Part shown: positions 1-10,373 of the stretch, one piece after another
Layout of the letters: each line of letters begins with the position of its first letter
Numbering within the stretch: position 1 is the first letter of the stretch
NCBI GenBank assembly: GCA_023105745.1
Contig: JALGQZ010000014.1
Location: forward strand, 6,700,888-6,764,887
Source of the DNA: Austropuccinia psidii
Lineage: Eukaryota > Basidiomycota > Pucciniomycetes > Pucciniales > Sphaerophragmiaceae
Direction of reading: 5' to 3'
DNA length: 64,000 nucleotides
The notes under the pieces: model-generated
The model's input: the letters and a program-made list of their open reading frames with translations, nothing else
Told to the model about the DNA's origin: nothing
Databases searched by the model: none
Program-made: the position numbers and the translations under genes

Positions 1-573
1 CCTGTTTTATTTTGTAATAGAGGTAGCTTCTAATTGTTAAAGAAAAAGACTCAAAATCCAGGGCTATAACACTTTATGTGGAAATACATTTGTTAATTCC
101 TTAAAAAAGGCATTTCACAATACATTAGACCAATCTCCAAGTTTGGTGTATCCCTCTTTTCAAAATTCAAGGAAAATCATTCATGTGGTTCTTGCATACA
201 TTATTTGCATTTCTTACCAAAAATAAAGTAAATTATAAAACCTATGAATATCCTTTGAAAATATTATCCTGATATGAAACTGCTATTATGAATCTTATCA
301 AGAGTCATTCTCATTACCTTATTTGTATGTACAATATTTTTCACTAAGATTTCCAATGGAAAACCCAATGTTATTTTTCTATTAAGAAAGCCCACTTCCA
401 CTTTTGAAGCTCATCTTAATTAAATGAAAAATCCAGTCATTACTTTTCACAATGGGACTAATTTTACAAAGCCATATTTCCCACTGGTGAAGCACAGTGG
501 ACTACCTTAAAGAATCAAAGCCCTAAAAGACAGTTTTGCTTAATATCTACCCCAGCTTACTAAACATAATTTA
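1..573. other. AT-rich intergenic DNA, no gene seen
   Basis: No extended reading frame, repeat or RNA gene is recognisable in this stretch on either strand. Confidence 0.5.
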
Positions 574-1900
574 TTATGAAGAAAAACCTCCAAGTACTTC
601 AACCCAGTAATTAGGAGGGACCCATAGTAACCTCTGAAGAGAATTCCAATAGCTCCTTCTCAAATCCAACAGGCCTGTAGCTACCAATCTTTGCAAAATC
701 ATGTTTTGAGGTATGATTTTATGAATCACTGGTATCTTCAATTGCATTACGGTGTCTTTGGACTTGGTCAGTGAACCCTCTTCTTGGTGACATATTGGTA
801 CTTCAATGTTTTGGGGAAGGACTTTTGCATTTTTGCTAACTCTGATCTCGGACACAGATCCATCACAATAAATTATTTCATTCTTGGACCCATACTAATT
901 TCTATTAATGGCATCTGGATATTTCTTGGGAGTTCCTATACCTGAAACAGGTTCATTGGAATCACTTAAATCAAGATCTTTTAGGGTTCCTTACATTGTA
1001 TCATTGGGTGTCCTCCTGTGAACCTCTGGGGATAGTGGATTATTCACTGAGGGAATGGAAAACTGGGGTGAAGTCACATCATCCTTTGAATACTGTACTG
1101 TGGGAGAATTGAAAAATGGAAATATGGTATAACTAGTGATATTTTCTTTTCCTTTTGGGATCAAGGGTTTTTCCTTTTCCTTCGGTGGTGACTTGTTTTC
1201 AGGAGTTGATGTATGTGAGGTTTGTTTTTTACATGATATAGATTAGATGAAGGCCTTGGGATAGGTTCCAACTCTTTTTTTGATTCCATTTGGGTTTTTT
1301 TATAAACCTGGATATGCCTCAGGAAGAGGTGTTTTTAGATTAAGGTATAACCTTGGAATAGGATCCAGATCTTGATATGAAGCCGTTCATGGATGTTTTA
1401 ATGGTTCCTGATTGCCCTCAGGTGGGGTTTTTGTGTGTCTGAAATGACAATTTAGGTTAATTGTGTTTAGGAAGCTTGTGGCCTATCCAAATCTAATTTT
1501 CTTATCATATTTTGAAGGGTGCCTTTTATATGAAAACAGAAAACCAATCTTCTTACTCTCAGCTCCTAAAGGTGTTTAGAATCCCTGTTTTACTTCCCAA
1601 GTCAAAGTGTCTTTCTCTTAGAGCTGAAAATCATTGTAGCTGGCATGGATTGGAGAAGGTTTCAGTAAGTGAGATCATGAATTTTTTCCACTGGAACCAC
1701 CACATTATGCCTGTGGCTTCCTAGAATTCTTTTGACCAGAATCTCTTGGGGAAGGGGTCCACTCCTCCTCAGGGTTTGGCTTATCATCTGGTGCAATAAA
1801 AGAATCCTGCCTATATTTCTGACCATGAGTATGAAAATGGTCCTGGCAACAATGGCAGCAACCACAATATTTTACAAACAAGCAAGATGAGTGTGCAATT
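574..1900 (-). pseudogene. Decayed protein-coding remnant, unknown family
   Basis: On the minus strand the stretch reads as a patchwork of open segments broken by stops and frame changes. From about 1865 down there is a Cys/His-rich piece (cysteines grouped as C-x-C-C-x2-C-C followed by HFHTH), then a proline- and charge-rich stretch. The last piece, at 574-855, is an open frame of 93 codons. The composition suggests the remains of one larger repeat-borne protein, perhaps with a zinc-binding segment, but I do not recognise the family and no function is assigned. It lies just outside the MULE element that begins at 2132, so it is probably a separate, older insertion. It could also be chance open frames in AT-rich DNA. 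Confidence 0.3.
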
Positions 1901-2123
1901 TATCCTTGCTTATAGGACATACATTTGTTTTGGAAAATTGAATAAATATCCATGCTAGCACATTGCACACAATATTGGTAATCCTAAAAGAAAAAAAACG
2001 CAACTCAGCATAACAACATATGTTCCAGAAGTATCCATTTTATTAATTCAAAATTACCATCATCTACCAAGCTAAGATTTTATCACTTGATTGTCATTTC
2101 AAATTACATATCCAAGAAAATAA

Positions 2124-2131
2124 TTTATATA
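2124..2131. repeat. Target-site duplication, left copy (MULE)
   Basis: TTTATATA directly precedes the terminal GGG of the element. The identical 8-mer at 8003-8010 directly follows the terminal CCC. Mutator-like elements typically duplicate 8-11 bp. Confidence 0.75.
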
Positions 2132-2218
2132 GGGTGTTGGTAAAACCATGTAAGCAAAATTGGTAAAAAGACGTAAGAGCTTACGTGTTTTGGCCATAAA
2201 TTGGTAAAAACACGTAAG
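2132..2218 (+). repeat. Left terminal inverted repeat of the MULE
   Basis: It matches the reverse complement of 7896-8002. Both are built from reiterated GGTAAAAACACGTAAG-like blocks with a central CCATAAATTGG segment. ACGTAAG or its complement recurs several times, and some copies read ATGTAAG. Confidence 0.8.
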
Positions 2219-4899
2219 GGGTGCCCTGGGCCCATTTTTGATTAAGAATGAAACACAATTGGGCCTTTATTGGGCCAAAACATGCCCAAAAGAGGTTTTT
2301 TCCCCACAATACCTTCCTAACTCCAAATTGTTTCAGATTTTTTTGCCCAGCCCCCCCCAAAATCAAACCAGCCCAAACACCCGAATCATCCACATTATCC
2401 CCACCCCAAACCATTGTTTTTTTTTTGGAAAAACAGAATTACCAAAGCCATTTCGCAAAGCTTTTCACACTTTTTTTTCTTTTTTTCCCCCAAAGACTGC
2501 ATTTTCCACCACAACAACCTGCTTTCAAGCCTCTCAATTTTCAATTTTTTACCTTCCCTCATGTATTAATCCCACATTTAAACCACTTTCTTTCACTCTT
2601 AACCACTTCTGTTCATTTTTCACACCTTTTTTCACCTCTTTTTCACATTTTGAGAGGTTCTTACCCCATTTCAAATCCCCCAATTCCCCCTTTTTTCACT
2701 TTTATACATATTTTTCATTAAAAAATGCTTCAACCCCCCACTGAAGGTGAATTTCAGACCCTTGAGCTTCTTTGGCAACATGTACATAATGTTTCCAGGG
2801 CTCAGGGGTATGCTGTGTCCACCTTGAGGTCCAATATGACCCACAACCAAATTGAAATATGTTGTGACAGGTCTGGCACCCCAAATCCCAACGAAAGCCC
2901 CTCCAAAACAGTCACCTCAAGAAAGCTTGACTGTCTTTTTAGACTTTATGCCAGGAAATATGCCAAGAGTACCACTTGGACTCTTAAAGTCAAAAATCCT
3001 GAACATAGCCATGATTCCACTGAAAATATCATGGCACATCCTGCTTTCAAGAAATTCAATGAGCAAGAAACATCCCAAATTGCTCAAATGTCTGAATCAC
3101 TGCTCATGCCAAGGAAAATTCAGGCCCAATTATGCAGCCAGAGGGAGTCTGACAGGCCTGTAATCCTTCAAGACATTTACAACCAAGTCAAGAAAATCAA
3201 GAAAGACAAACTTCAAGGCAGAAGGCCCATTGATGCTCTTATTGACACTCTCAAAGAAGAAAATTTTGTTTGGTCCTCTGCAAGGGATTCTGAGGGACAC
3301 ATTACCTCCTTGTTTTTTACTCACCCCTTGGCCATAAAACTTCTTCATGGCTTTCCTCATGTCATTCTTATGGATTGTACTTATAAAACCAATAAGTACA
3401 AAATGCCCCTTTTTCATATTGTTGGATTCAGCTCAACCAATAAGACCTTTTCTGGGGCTTTTTGTTTGATGAAGAATGAAAATGAACCTTCATATACTTG
3501 GGCATTAAATCAATACATAGAAAATGTCCTCAACAACACCAATCTTGTTCCCCTTCCAGTTATTGTTATTGACAGGGATTTGGACTTGAAAAACTCTATT
3601 AAGAAGCTCTTCCCAGACTCCAAAGTCATGCTATGCATTTGGCACATCAACAAGGATGTATCTGCTCATTGCATGAAGAAAATTGGTCATGGAACTGATT
3701 TTGAAACTTTTATGGGCCTTTGGAATCAAGTAATATACTTCTTCACTTTCTTTCACTTTTTTTCTTAGTATTGTCTTTATTAATGACTTTGGGATTCATT
3801 TCTCAGCTTATGTATTCATCCACTGAAAAGTCTTTCAAAGACAACTGGAAGAAGCTTCAAAAGCAAGTCAAAAATCCTGAGGTCTTGCAATATTTGGAAA
3901 AGATGTGGCTTCCTCTAACGGAGTATTATTTGCCAGCCTGGACCAACCACCATTGCCGCCTGGGTGTGTGTCAGCCTGTGACTCAAAATCAGAGCACAAG
4001 CATGACAGCCAAAATACCATAAACCAATGGTATAGCCAAAATACCACCAAAACATGGAGCTGAGCCAAATTAGCTCAAAAGGTATCAAAAGATAGAGAAA
4101 ACTCACCTCTTCCTGAAAATATAAGTCCCATCACCATAGGACAAGAAATAACAAAGTTATTCCTGCTCAAAGTTATTGCTGAGCATAACCTTAATTTTCA
4201 CCTCTCATCTAAAATCTAGAAGGAGAGGCTTAACCCCATCAAATGGGTATTCAAAATGAAGCTCCAAGCCAGGGCTATCTAATGGTACCAGCCAAACTGA
4301 GCCAGAACCAATATTACTGGAGTTATGGTAAATTTCAGGTCAAATAAGGGTGAACAAAACATTCACCTCTCATCTAACTTCTACAGTTTTGGTGTGGGAT
4401 ACCTGAAGTGGGGTATCTTTGGAAAGAGCACCCTCAGGGCTATCTGATGGTGCCATCCACTTCTTCATATCTCAACTATAGCAGAAGTTATGAGGCAAAC
4501 AAGCTCAATACAGCTTTTTGCCCAAACCACGCCTATGTACAAAAAACCTTGTACATGGGATAACTTTGCCATATTCAATGAAAACCATACCAAATTGGGT
4601 ACCATTGTGTAGATCTCATACAGGGATATCCAATGAACCAACTTTGAGCATGATATCTCAAAAACTGACAGAGTTATTGCTGGTTTAAGGTCAACATCCC
4701 ACCTGCTGTCATATACAGCCTTACCACGGGATAATATCCCATAACCATGAATATGAGGTGTCAAATAGATGAAGAAGCATGTTTTTACTTCAATACCTCA
4801 TATGTCAGTCAATACTGGGGTCCCATACAGTTTCTGTACAGCATTCTACGCGTCATACACGTCAGAATCAGGCTGTGAGGTCCCCAGATGAAAATTTTC

Positions 4900-4963
4900 A
4901 CCCTGTATTGGTGAAAACCACCCAGATGTGGTTTCAAAACCACATCTGAGCCCAATACAGGGT
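4900..4963. repeat. Nested inverted repeat inside the solo LTR
   Basis: Outer arms ACCCTGTATTGG (4900-4911) and CCAATACAGGGT (4952-4963) are perfect complements. Inner arms CAGATGTGGTTT (4923-4934) and AAACCACATCTG (4937-4948) are also perfect, with a 2-nt loop. It lies upstream of the ATAAAAGG box, in presumed U3. Confidence 0.8.
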
Positions 4964-5060
4964 ATACAGGCTGTTTTCAAACCACAAGCCTGTCCTGGAG
5001 AGTGAAAAATCTTCACTTCCTCTACGTGGAAAGGTCTAGCAGCCTTTCCACCCCAATTTC

Positions 5061-5070
5061 AGGATAAAAG
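5061..5070 (+). promoter_or_regulatory. TATA-like box of the solo LTR
   Basis: AGGATAAAAGG sits about two thirds into the LTR and is followed by CT-rich sequence and an A/T-rich stretch. This is the expected placing for a retrotransposon promoter. There is no transcript evidence. Confidence 0.45.
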
Positions 5071-7359
5071 GAGGGCTTTTCACAGCCAAAATCATCTCCT
5101 CATCCTGCACTTGAATAACCTACGTAGTAAACTGTCAAAGACAGTTTTACTCTTGGTTAATAATTAGGTATAATTATAGATTTAATTATTGTAGTCTTTT
5201 ATTATTGTAACCCAACAGATAAAGCTGCACCCAGGGCTTTCAACAGTGCTCACCACCACTATATCATATATAGTAAAGCCCTTTTTATCTTAAATTAAGA
5301 TATCTTTTAAACCTTATAACTCTTTTTTTAAACTATTTTACCATGTCACAAACATAGATAAAGTTGTATTTAGCCTGTTTACACCTTCATCATAGTTTCA
5401 TCCTGACAGTGTGGGCTCCACCTCCAGAGTTTAAGGTGCCCATGCCATGGTTAAACTTTGGCTCCAAAAGTCCACTGGTACTATCCTGGAGGTAGTCAGG
5501 GCTCTCCACATGGCATTCAGAAAACAATTTATTGAAATAATCAACAGAATCTCCAAAGAAATGATTGTCCATGTCAAGAATTTTCCTCCACACATCTGTG
5601 CCCTCAATGGCAAGGTGTCTCATTATGCTCTTCAGATTGCCTTTGAAAATTTCAAAACAAATTTTCCTCCAAATGAAAAATACACAAACAAATACAACAA
5701 TTATAAAGGCATTCCTTGCAAGCATAAGACCCAAAAGGCATTTTCCAAGTGCCAAAGGCTTGAATTATCAGACTTCCATCCTCAATGGCATTTTAATTTG
5801 CCTGTGATGGTTTTTTAATTTCTTATTATTATTATTTTTCTTATTAACTGATTTTATTTGTCATATTCTTCTCAGGCTGGTTTTCAAGGTGATGATCAAA
5901 GTGTTGAAAAAGAAAGAAATAATGAAGCCAAGAAAATATTTGAAGACATTGGGGAAGACCTGTTTCAAAGACCAATGGCAGAAATCACTCCAATACTTCA
6001 GCATTTTCAAGATGTTTTGACTGGAAAAGTCCCATTTGATGAAATCCCCAAGAGTCAAGAGGATGATCAATATTCTGAAGACCCTCTAGAATGCAAGAAT
6101 ATCCATGGAAGACCCCAAGGAGCCAAGAATAAAATCAAAAATCAATACAAAAGAGAACCTTCAAGATTTGAAATTATTGGAAGTCAATCCAAGAGAAGAG
6201 GAAGATCCCCCTCAAAAGTGACTAGTACAACAATGTCAAGATCCCAGTCAAATGTCCCCTCTCCAATTATGGAAGTGGACTCATCTGAGGATTCTGAAGA
6301 TTCTGAGGACTCATTATCTAAATCCATCAGTTCCTCAGATTCACTACCCTCAGCAACTGAATTAAATAAATCAGAAGTAATCCTTAGAAGGTCCAGAAGA
6401 TTGGCAATTGGAAGCAAAACCTCACAAAGAAAATCACACAAGCCTGCCACCAGTTTGAATATCTATGATGCAATTGACTTGACCTGTGAGCATTGTCAAA
6501 GCAATTATCACACAAGTGATGAATTCTCCAAGCTGTTTGTGAGTTTCTGATTCTTTTTAATGTAATTTTCTGTTGTTTATTTTGATATTTATTCATTTTT
6601 TGAACTTATTTTATCAGATAACTGGCTCAGAAGACTTGCCCAAGTTTATATTGAAATACACCTTCAAGGCCATCAATGTCCAGGGTGATGGAAACTTTGG
6701 CTACAGAACGGTATCCCACTTCATTTACAAGACTCAAGATCAATGGGCTGATGTCAGAGGTGACTTGGATGAAGAAATTCACCAAAATCAAGACCTTTAT
6801 GAAGCCATGAACACCTTAATTCCCTCAGTATCCTCTTATTTGGAAAGAATGGAATGGTATGAAGATGTTGGCCATGCTCCAAAAAGCAAGTGGATGTCCA
6901 TGCCTGACATGGGGGATCCAATTGCAAATAAGTATAAAAGACCAGTTTTCTTTTATTCCACAGCCCAATCTTTTTCTTTTTGCCCTTATTTCTGTCCTCC
7001 AAATGATAATCCCCCCAGTTTCATCTGCTTTCTGAATAGTTGTGCTCATCCTGTTCCTTTGGACATCATCATTTCTAAAGTTTATCCAGTCCCCCCCATT
7101 ACTGTGAACTGGGAGATTCATGCCCAAACCCAAGCCTTGGGGTGGGCTGATCAATTTAAGAAACACAGAATGTTGTATTTGTCCAATATTCCTCCCCCTC
7201 TCAGAAAAAACCCACTATTTTGGAAGTTAATTCTGATTGAATGATTTTTGTATATACAATTTATGCCAATTATCCCCCTCCTCAGTCATATTTATTGCTT
7301 AAATCCCAGCTCAGTCTCCTTTTTTATCAAATATGTGGAACTTTTGTACTTGAAAATAG

Positions 7360-7735
7360 TCATATTACACACAAGAAAAAAACAGTTGAAAAAAAACACT
7401 CATTGAGCCTTCACTTGTTGTCCCACCAAAAACATTTTCCCAATTCATGAGCTTCTGGTTCTTTATTGTCCAGATTTAACCCTTTAATTTAAAAAAAATG
7501 AAGGAAATTCATAAGTGGGAAGTTATTAAATTCACTTTTTAAAAATAGGCATATTACAATGACGTGAAAAAACATTTGAAAAAAACCCTTTTTGTGCCTT
7601 CACTTGTCCCACCCAAAAGAATTCCCAAAATTATGGGATTCTGGTGCTTTATTCTTCACATTGAACCCTTAATTTTTAAAAAAGATGAAGGAAATTCATA
7701 AGTGGGAAGATTTTAAATGAATTTTTAAAAAAATA
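7360..7735. repeat. Tandem duplication of about 187 bp in the MULE 3' region
   Basis: Two consecutive copies (about 7360-7546 and 7547-7735) share, in order, CATATTACA, GAAAAAAAC blocks, GCCTTCACTTGT, CCCAAATT-like, TTCTGGT-CTTTATT, AACCCTT, and ATGAAGGAAATTCATAAG with GTGGGAAG. It lies just past the stop codon of the fusion gene, probably 3' untranslated element DNA. Confidence 0.75.
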
Positions 7736-7895
7736 TGCCATTTTGGCATATTGGCCAAATTGGTGAAATTTGGCCAAAAAAGAAATTTTGAAAACATTTG
7801 TGCTTATTGACATGCCAAGTCCGGAAAAATATGGCAAAAAAGATCAAAAAAATCCTCAAAACTGAGCCTGAGGAATTTTTTTGAAAAATAAGGTC

Positions 7896-8002
7896 ACTTA
7901 CATGTTTTTACCAATTTATGGTAAAAACACGTAAGTTTTTAGTAAAAACATGTTACGGCTTATGTGTTTTTACTAAAAGCTTACGTGTGTTTACCAAAAC
8001 CC
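7896..8002 (-). repeat. Right terminal inverted repeat of the MULE
   Basis: It is the reverse complement of the left repeat, slightly longer, with an extra ACGTAAG-type block. It contains the local palindrome TTTTTACC-AATTTAT-GGTAAAAA. It ends CCAAAACCC, directly before the second TTTATATA. Confidence 0.8.
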
Positions 8003-8010
8003 TTTATATA
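8003..8010. repeat. Target-site duplication, right copy (MULE)
   Basis: TTTATATA, identical to 2124-2131, follows the last base of the right inverted repeat. Confidence 0.75.
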
Positions 8011-9560
8011 TTACTATTTAGAATTCAGAATTTGAAATAGATTAGAGTTGGACTGTGCAGATATTTCAAATAACTGGCCAATAATTTAATTAAAGCTTAT
8101 TGAATAAATGTTTTTGTTTATGACTTAGAAAATAATGTGGTAAAGATTTATCTTTTTTGGTTAGGAAAATATTTATAGGATTACTTAAATAACTTCTGAG
8201 CCAAAATGATTTAAGCCTCCAAAGGCCAGCTCAACTAAATGCTTGGCTTGAATCAACCGGTAATTCTTCACAGAACTACCAAAATAATGCACCCATGTTT
8301 AATTGCATGTATCAAATGTTATAATTTTGAATAATGCACACTTGATACCCGGAATCTCTCAAACTGGACCATATTTTAACTGAATTTATGGATTGGAAAG
8401 CACAAAACCTTCCTTTAGAATCTGTCTGACTAGAAGCCAAAAAATACAGGTTCAACTTAGTCAACATTTGATTAAAAATTCATATTAATTCTGATAACAA
8501 GCCTCAAATTCACCCACATAGGTCTCCAGAATACTAAAATATTGAAATCTGATCCTCCTACCAAAAGATTCACCTCAGGATTATATATTGATACTTTTTA
8601 TTTTCCAAAAAACTACCCAATCTTTCTCAAAGTGAGTATAACCCTAAGCTTCTTATTAACTTCCTTCAAATTGCTCTTTTTCATAAAAGAACAGATATAG
8701 TTATTATCTTTTGTACACAGAGGGTTTTATAATTAATCATATAACATTTAGTTTTCAATTACTTTTAAAGAAATTGTATCTACTCTCTTCCCCTTGATGA
8801 AACTTCATTTTATCAAGTTCCATAATTATTGTGTATTTCCACCAATCCATTTTGAATTGTGTTTGCCATAGCATATATGTAAAGCTACTCATTCTATCAA
8901 CTTTCTATATATGTATATACCAGCACATCTCTGTGATACCATCTTGGAAATAATGAATGGTAAGAATCCCTTTTGTATCACAACTCAGTCTCAGAATTTT
9001 ATCCCATAAAATTTGTTAAGATACAGGAATCCACACAGAGACAGATTCCCATATTCTTTCAAAAATAAATCCTTGTAGATAGTTAAAATTATGAGTGCAT
9101 CTACTACTGTGTTTCAATTTCTTAACTATTTTATTTATGGTGACGGTTGAGAACCAATAGTGATGAACAGCATCTCAGTGTTTTGCCACTAATTTTCAAA
9201 CCAAATATTTTTCAATTGGTATACTGATTTAGAAGGAATTTTTAGATAGTGGAACATCCATTTTTTTGTATGAAGGATTGTAGACATTGTAATGGTGCAT
9301 AAACACTCATGGAAAATGTTGTGTCAATTGTCAGCAATTAACTTCACATCAAGCAAACGTTGAGCACATTTAAAACTCTGGTCTTACACCAAATCCTGTG
9401 ACCTCCACCAATATTGGTTCCTCTGTGCTTTCAACTGAGATTCCTCACCACCTTATTGTCCTGAAACCATCTGAAGGTTGGTAAAAATTACACAAGACCT
9501 GCCTGTTTCCACACACACATAAAAGAGGTCCTTCAGCCAGTCTTGTTGATATAGAGAAGG
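8011..9560. other. AT-rich intergenic DNA, no gene seen
   Basis: No coding segment, repeat or RNA gene is recognisable on either strand between the MULE and the GT-rich repeat block. Confidence 0.5.
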
Positions 9561-9586
9561 GGTGTTTTACTTCCCAGGTCATCCAT

Positions 9587-9985
9587 GAAAGGACTCTACC
9601 TTAGTGGGTGACACTGGTGGAGCCCACCGCACAATACCACAGGTGCGGGTGTGTGTGTGACGTACACACCAAGGGCAAATGATGTGTTGTCCTAATTTTG
9701 TGTAGCCATGAATCAGCTCAGCATGAGGGGGTGACATGGTTGGAGCCCACTGCATAATGCAGCAGGTGCATGGGTGTGACACATGCACACACAGGCAAAG
9801 CATGTGAGGGCCTAATGTCAAGTGGAATCAATCATTTGGGGGTGACACATGTGGAACCCCTTGCAGCAGGTGCAGTTGTGTGTGTGGGTGCTTGTTCAGT
9901 GGCATGTGTGTGCGCAGGGTTGGGTGTGTAAGTGTGAGACATGCGCAAGAAGGCAAGAGCATGTGTGAATGTAATTTTCTGAAAC
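9587..9985. repeat. GT/CA-rich minisatellite, about three units of 120 bp or more
   Basis: Three imperfect units begin near 9587, 9708 and 9827. Each carries GGGTGACA, then GGAGCCCAC or GGAACCCC, GCAGGTGC or CAGGTGCG, a GTGTGTG-rich stretch with GACACATGC-like sequence, and a closing CAAAGCATGTG or similar. The third unit is longer because its GT-rich part is expanded. Open frames crossing it (9579-9821 and 9828-10061, minus) are by-products of the repeat. Confidence 0.65.
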
Positions 9986-10061
9986 CTACCTGCAAAAAGC
10001 ACTCATTAGGGCATGTGACAAGCTCCATGTAGCTTACAAACATCCAAGTTCTCATGGACAC

Positions 10062-10373
10062 AATGTAATGCTGAGGCCCACTTGGATTATGGGCCTATTA
10101 CCCTTCCAACGTGATGATGGTGCAGTTGTGTCATTTTAGATCCTGTGATATGTGAGTGTGTGGGTCATTTGATCATTGAAATTGGCTTATTCACACTGTA
10201 CCCAATGTCAAAATTGTAATTTCTTTGTGGCCATGTGAGCTAATGGGCTTTGCTTGTCACAATGGCATGTCACTGTCACCAAATCTTGAGGCAATTATTT
10301 CTCTGGAAAAAAGCCTAATGAAGCTGACAGAATTGCATGATTGTATCACTATATCTTCAGCACAAAGTGGAGA
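10062..10373. other. Spacer, no gene seen
   Basis: Sequence between the GT-rich repeat and the C-terminal end of the CACTA transposase remnant. No feature is recognised. Confidence 0.4.

Larger units (their letters stand above)
3969..5408. mobile_element. Solo LTR inserted in the MULE transposase exon
   Basis: The 1440-bp segment starts TGTCAG and ends CTGACA (the TG...CA signature). It is flanked by GTGTG on both sides (3964-3968 and 5409-5413), the 5-bp duplication typical of LTR retrotransposons. Deleting it with one GTGTG joins GTG (Val) to GGC (Gly) exactly in frame. No coding sequence is seen inside. Promoter-like ATAAAAGG lies near 5063, followed by CT-rich sequence and an AT-rich tail, as in a U3-R-U5 layout. 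The absence of an internal domain and second LTR indicates recombination between the LTRs of a full element, leaving a solo copy. Orientation is plus if the ATAAAAGG box is its promoter. Confidence 0.8.
2725..7244 (+). pseudogene. MULE transposase-OTU fusion protein (disrupted)
   Basis: Four exons are readable: 2725-3729, 3807-5803 (containing the LTR), 5876-6538 and 6618-7244. All junctions are GT-AG and phase 0. Exon 1 has a FAR1/Mutator-like N-terminal region, then the first catalytic Asp in MDCTYKTNKY (residue 217), the second in VIDRDLDL (residue 283) and the MLCIWHINK C/H motif. Exon 2 continues through AWTNHHCRLGV, is broken by the LTR, and resumes as GSTSRV-stop-GAHAMVKLW. The stop falls where relatives carry the third catalytic acid. 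A SWIM-like GIPCKHK follows. Exon 3 holds an acidic Ser-rich linker with GRPQGAKNK and RRGR basic patches. Exon 4 resembles an OTU cysteine protease (INVQGDGNFGYRTVS), with Phe where the nucleophile Cys is expected. Without the insertion it would be about 947 codons. The transposase assignment is firm and the OTU assignment good. Confidence 0.85.
2132..8002 (+). mobile_element. MULE DNA transposon with OTU-domain fusion, interrupted by a solo LTR
   Basis: The element begins GGGTGTTGGTAAA and ends TTTACCAAAACCC, so the termini are inverted. It carries long imperfect inverted repeats (about 87 bp at the left, 107 bp at the right) and is bounded by the 8-bp duplication TTTATATA. Inside is one four-exon plus-strand gene (2725-7244) coding for a Mutator-type transposase fused to an OTU-like protease domain. 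The full length of 5871 bp includes a later 1440-bp solo LTR plus its 5-bp duplication. The parental element was therefore about 4.4 kb. The gene carries a nonsense codon and a changed catalytic residue, so this copy is not autonomous. Superfamily assignment rests on the transposase motifs, TIR length and duplication length together. Confidence 0.85.

Noticed and set aside
2238..2744. Plus-strand open frames of 157-168 codons rich in Phe, Pro, Ser and His, ahead of the MULE gene
   Set aside because: Pyrimidine-rich element leader between the left TIR and exon 1. Two overlapping frames are open for compositional reasons, and there is no protein-like motif.
6184..6450. Minus-strand open frame of 88 codons opposite exon 3
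   Set aside because: Shadow of the Ser/Asp/Glu-rich linker of the MULE-OTU protein. The plus strand carries the spliced gene.
9579..10061. Two minus-strand open frames with many Cys and His residues
   Set aside because: They follow the units of the GT/CA minisatellite, and the apparent Cys/His richness comes from TGTG/CACA repeats.
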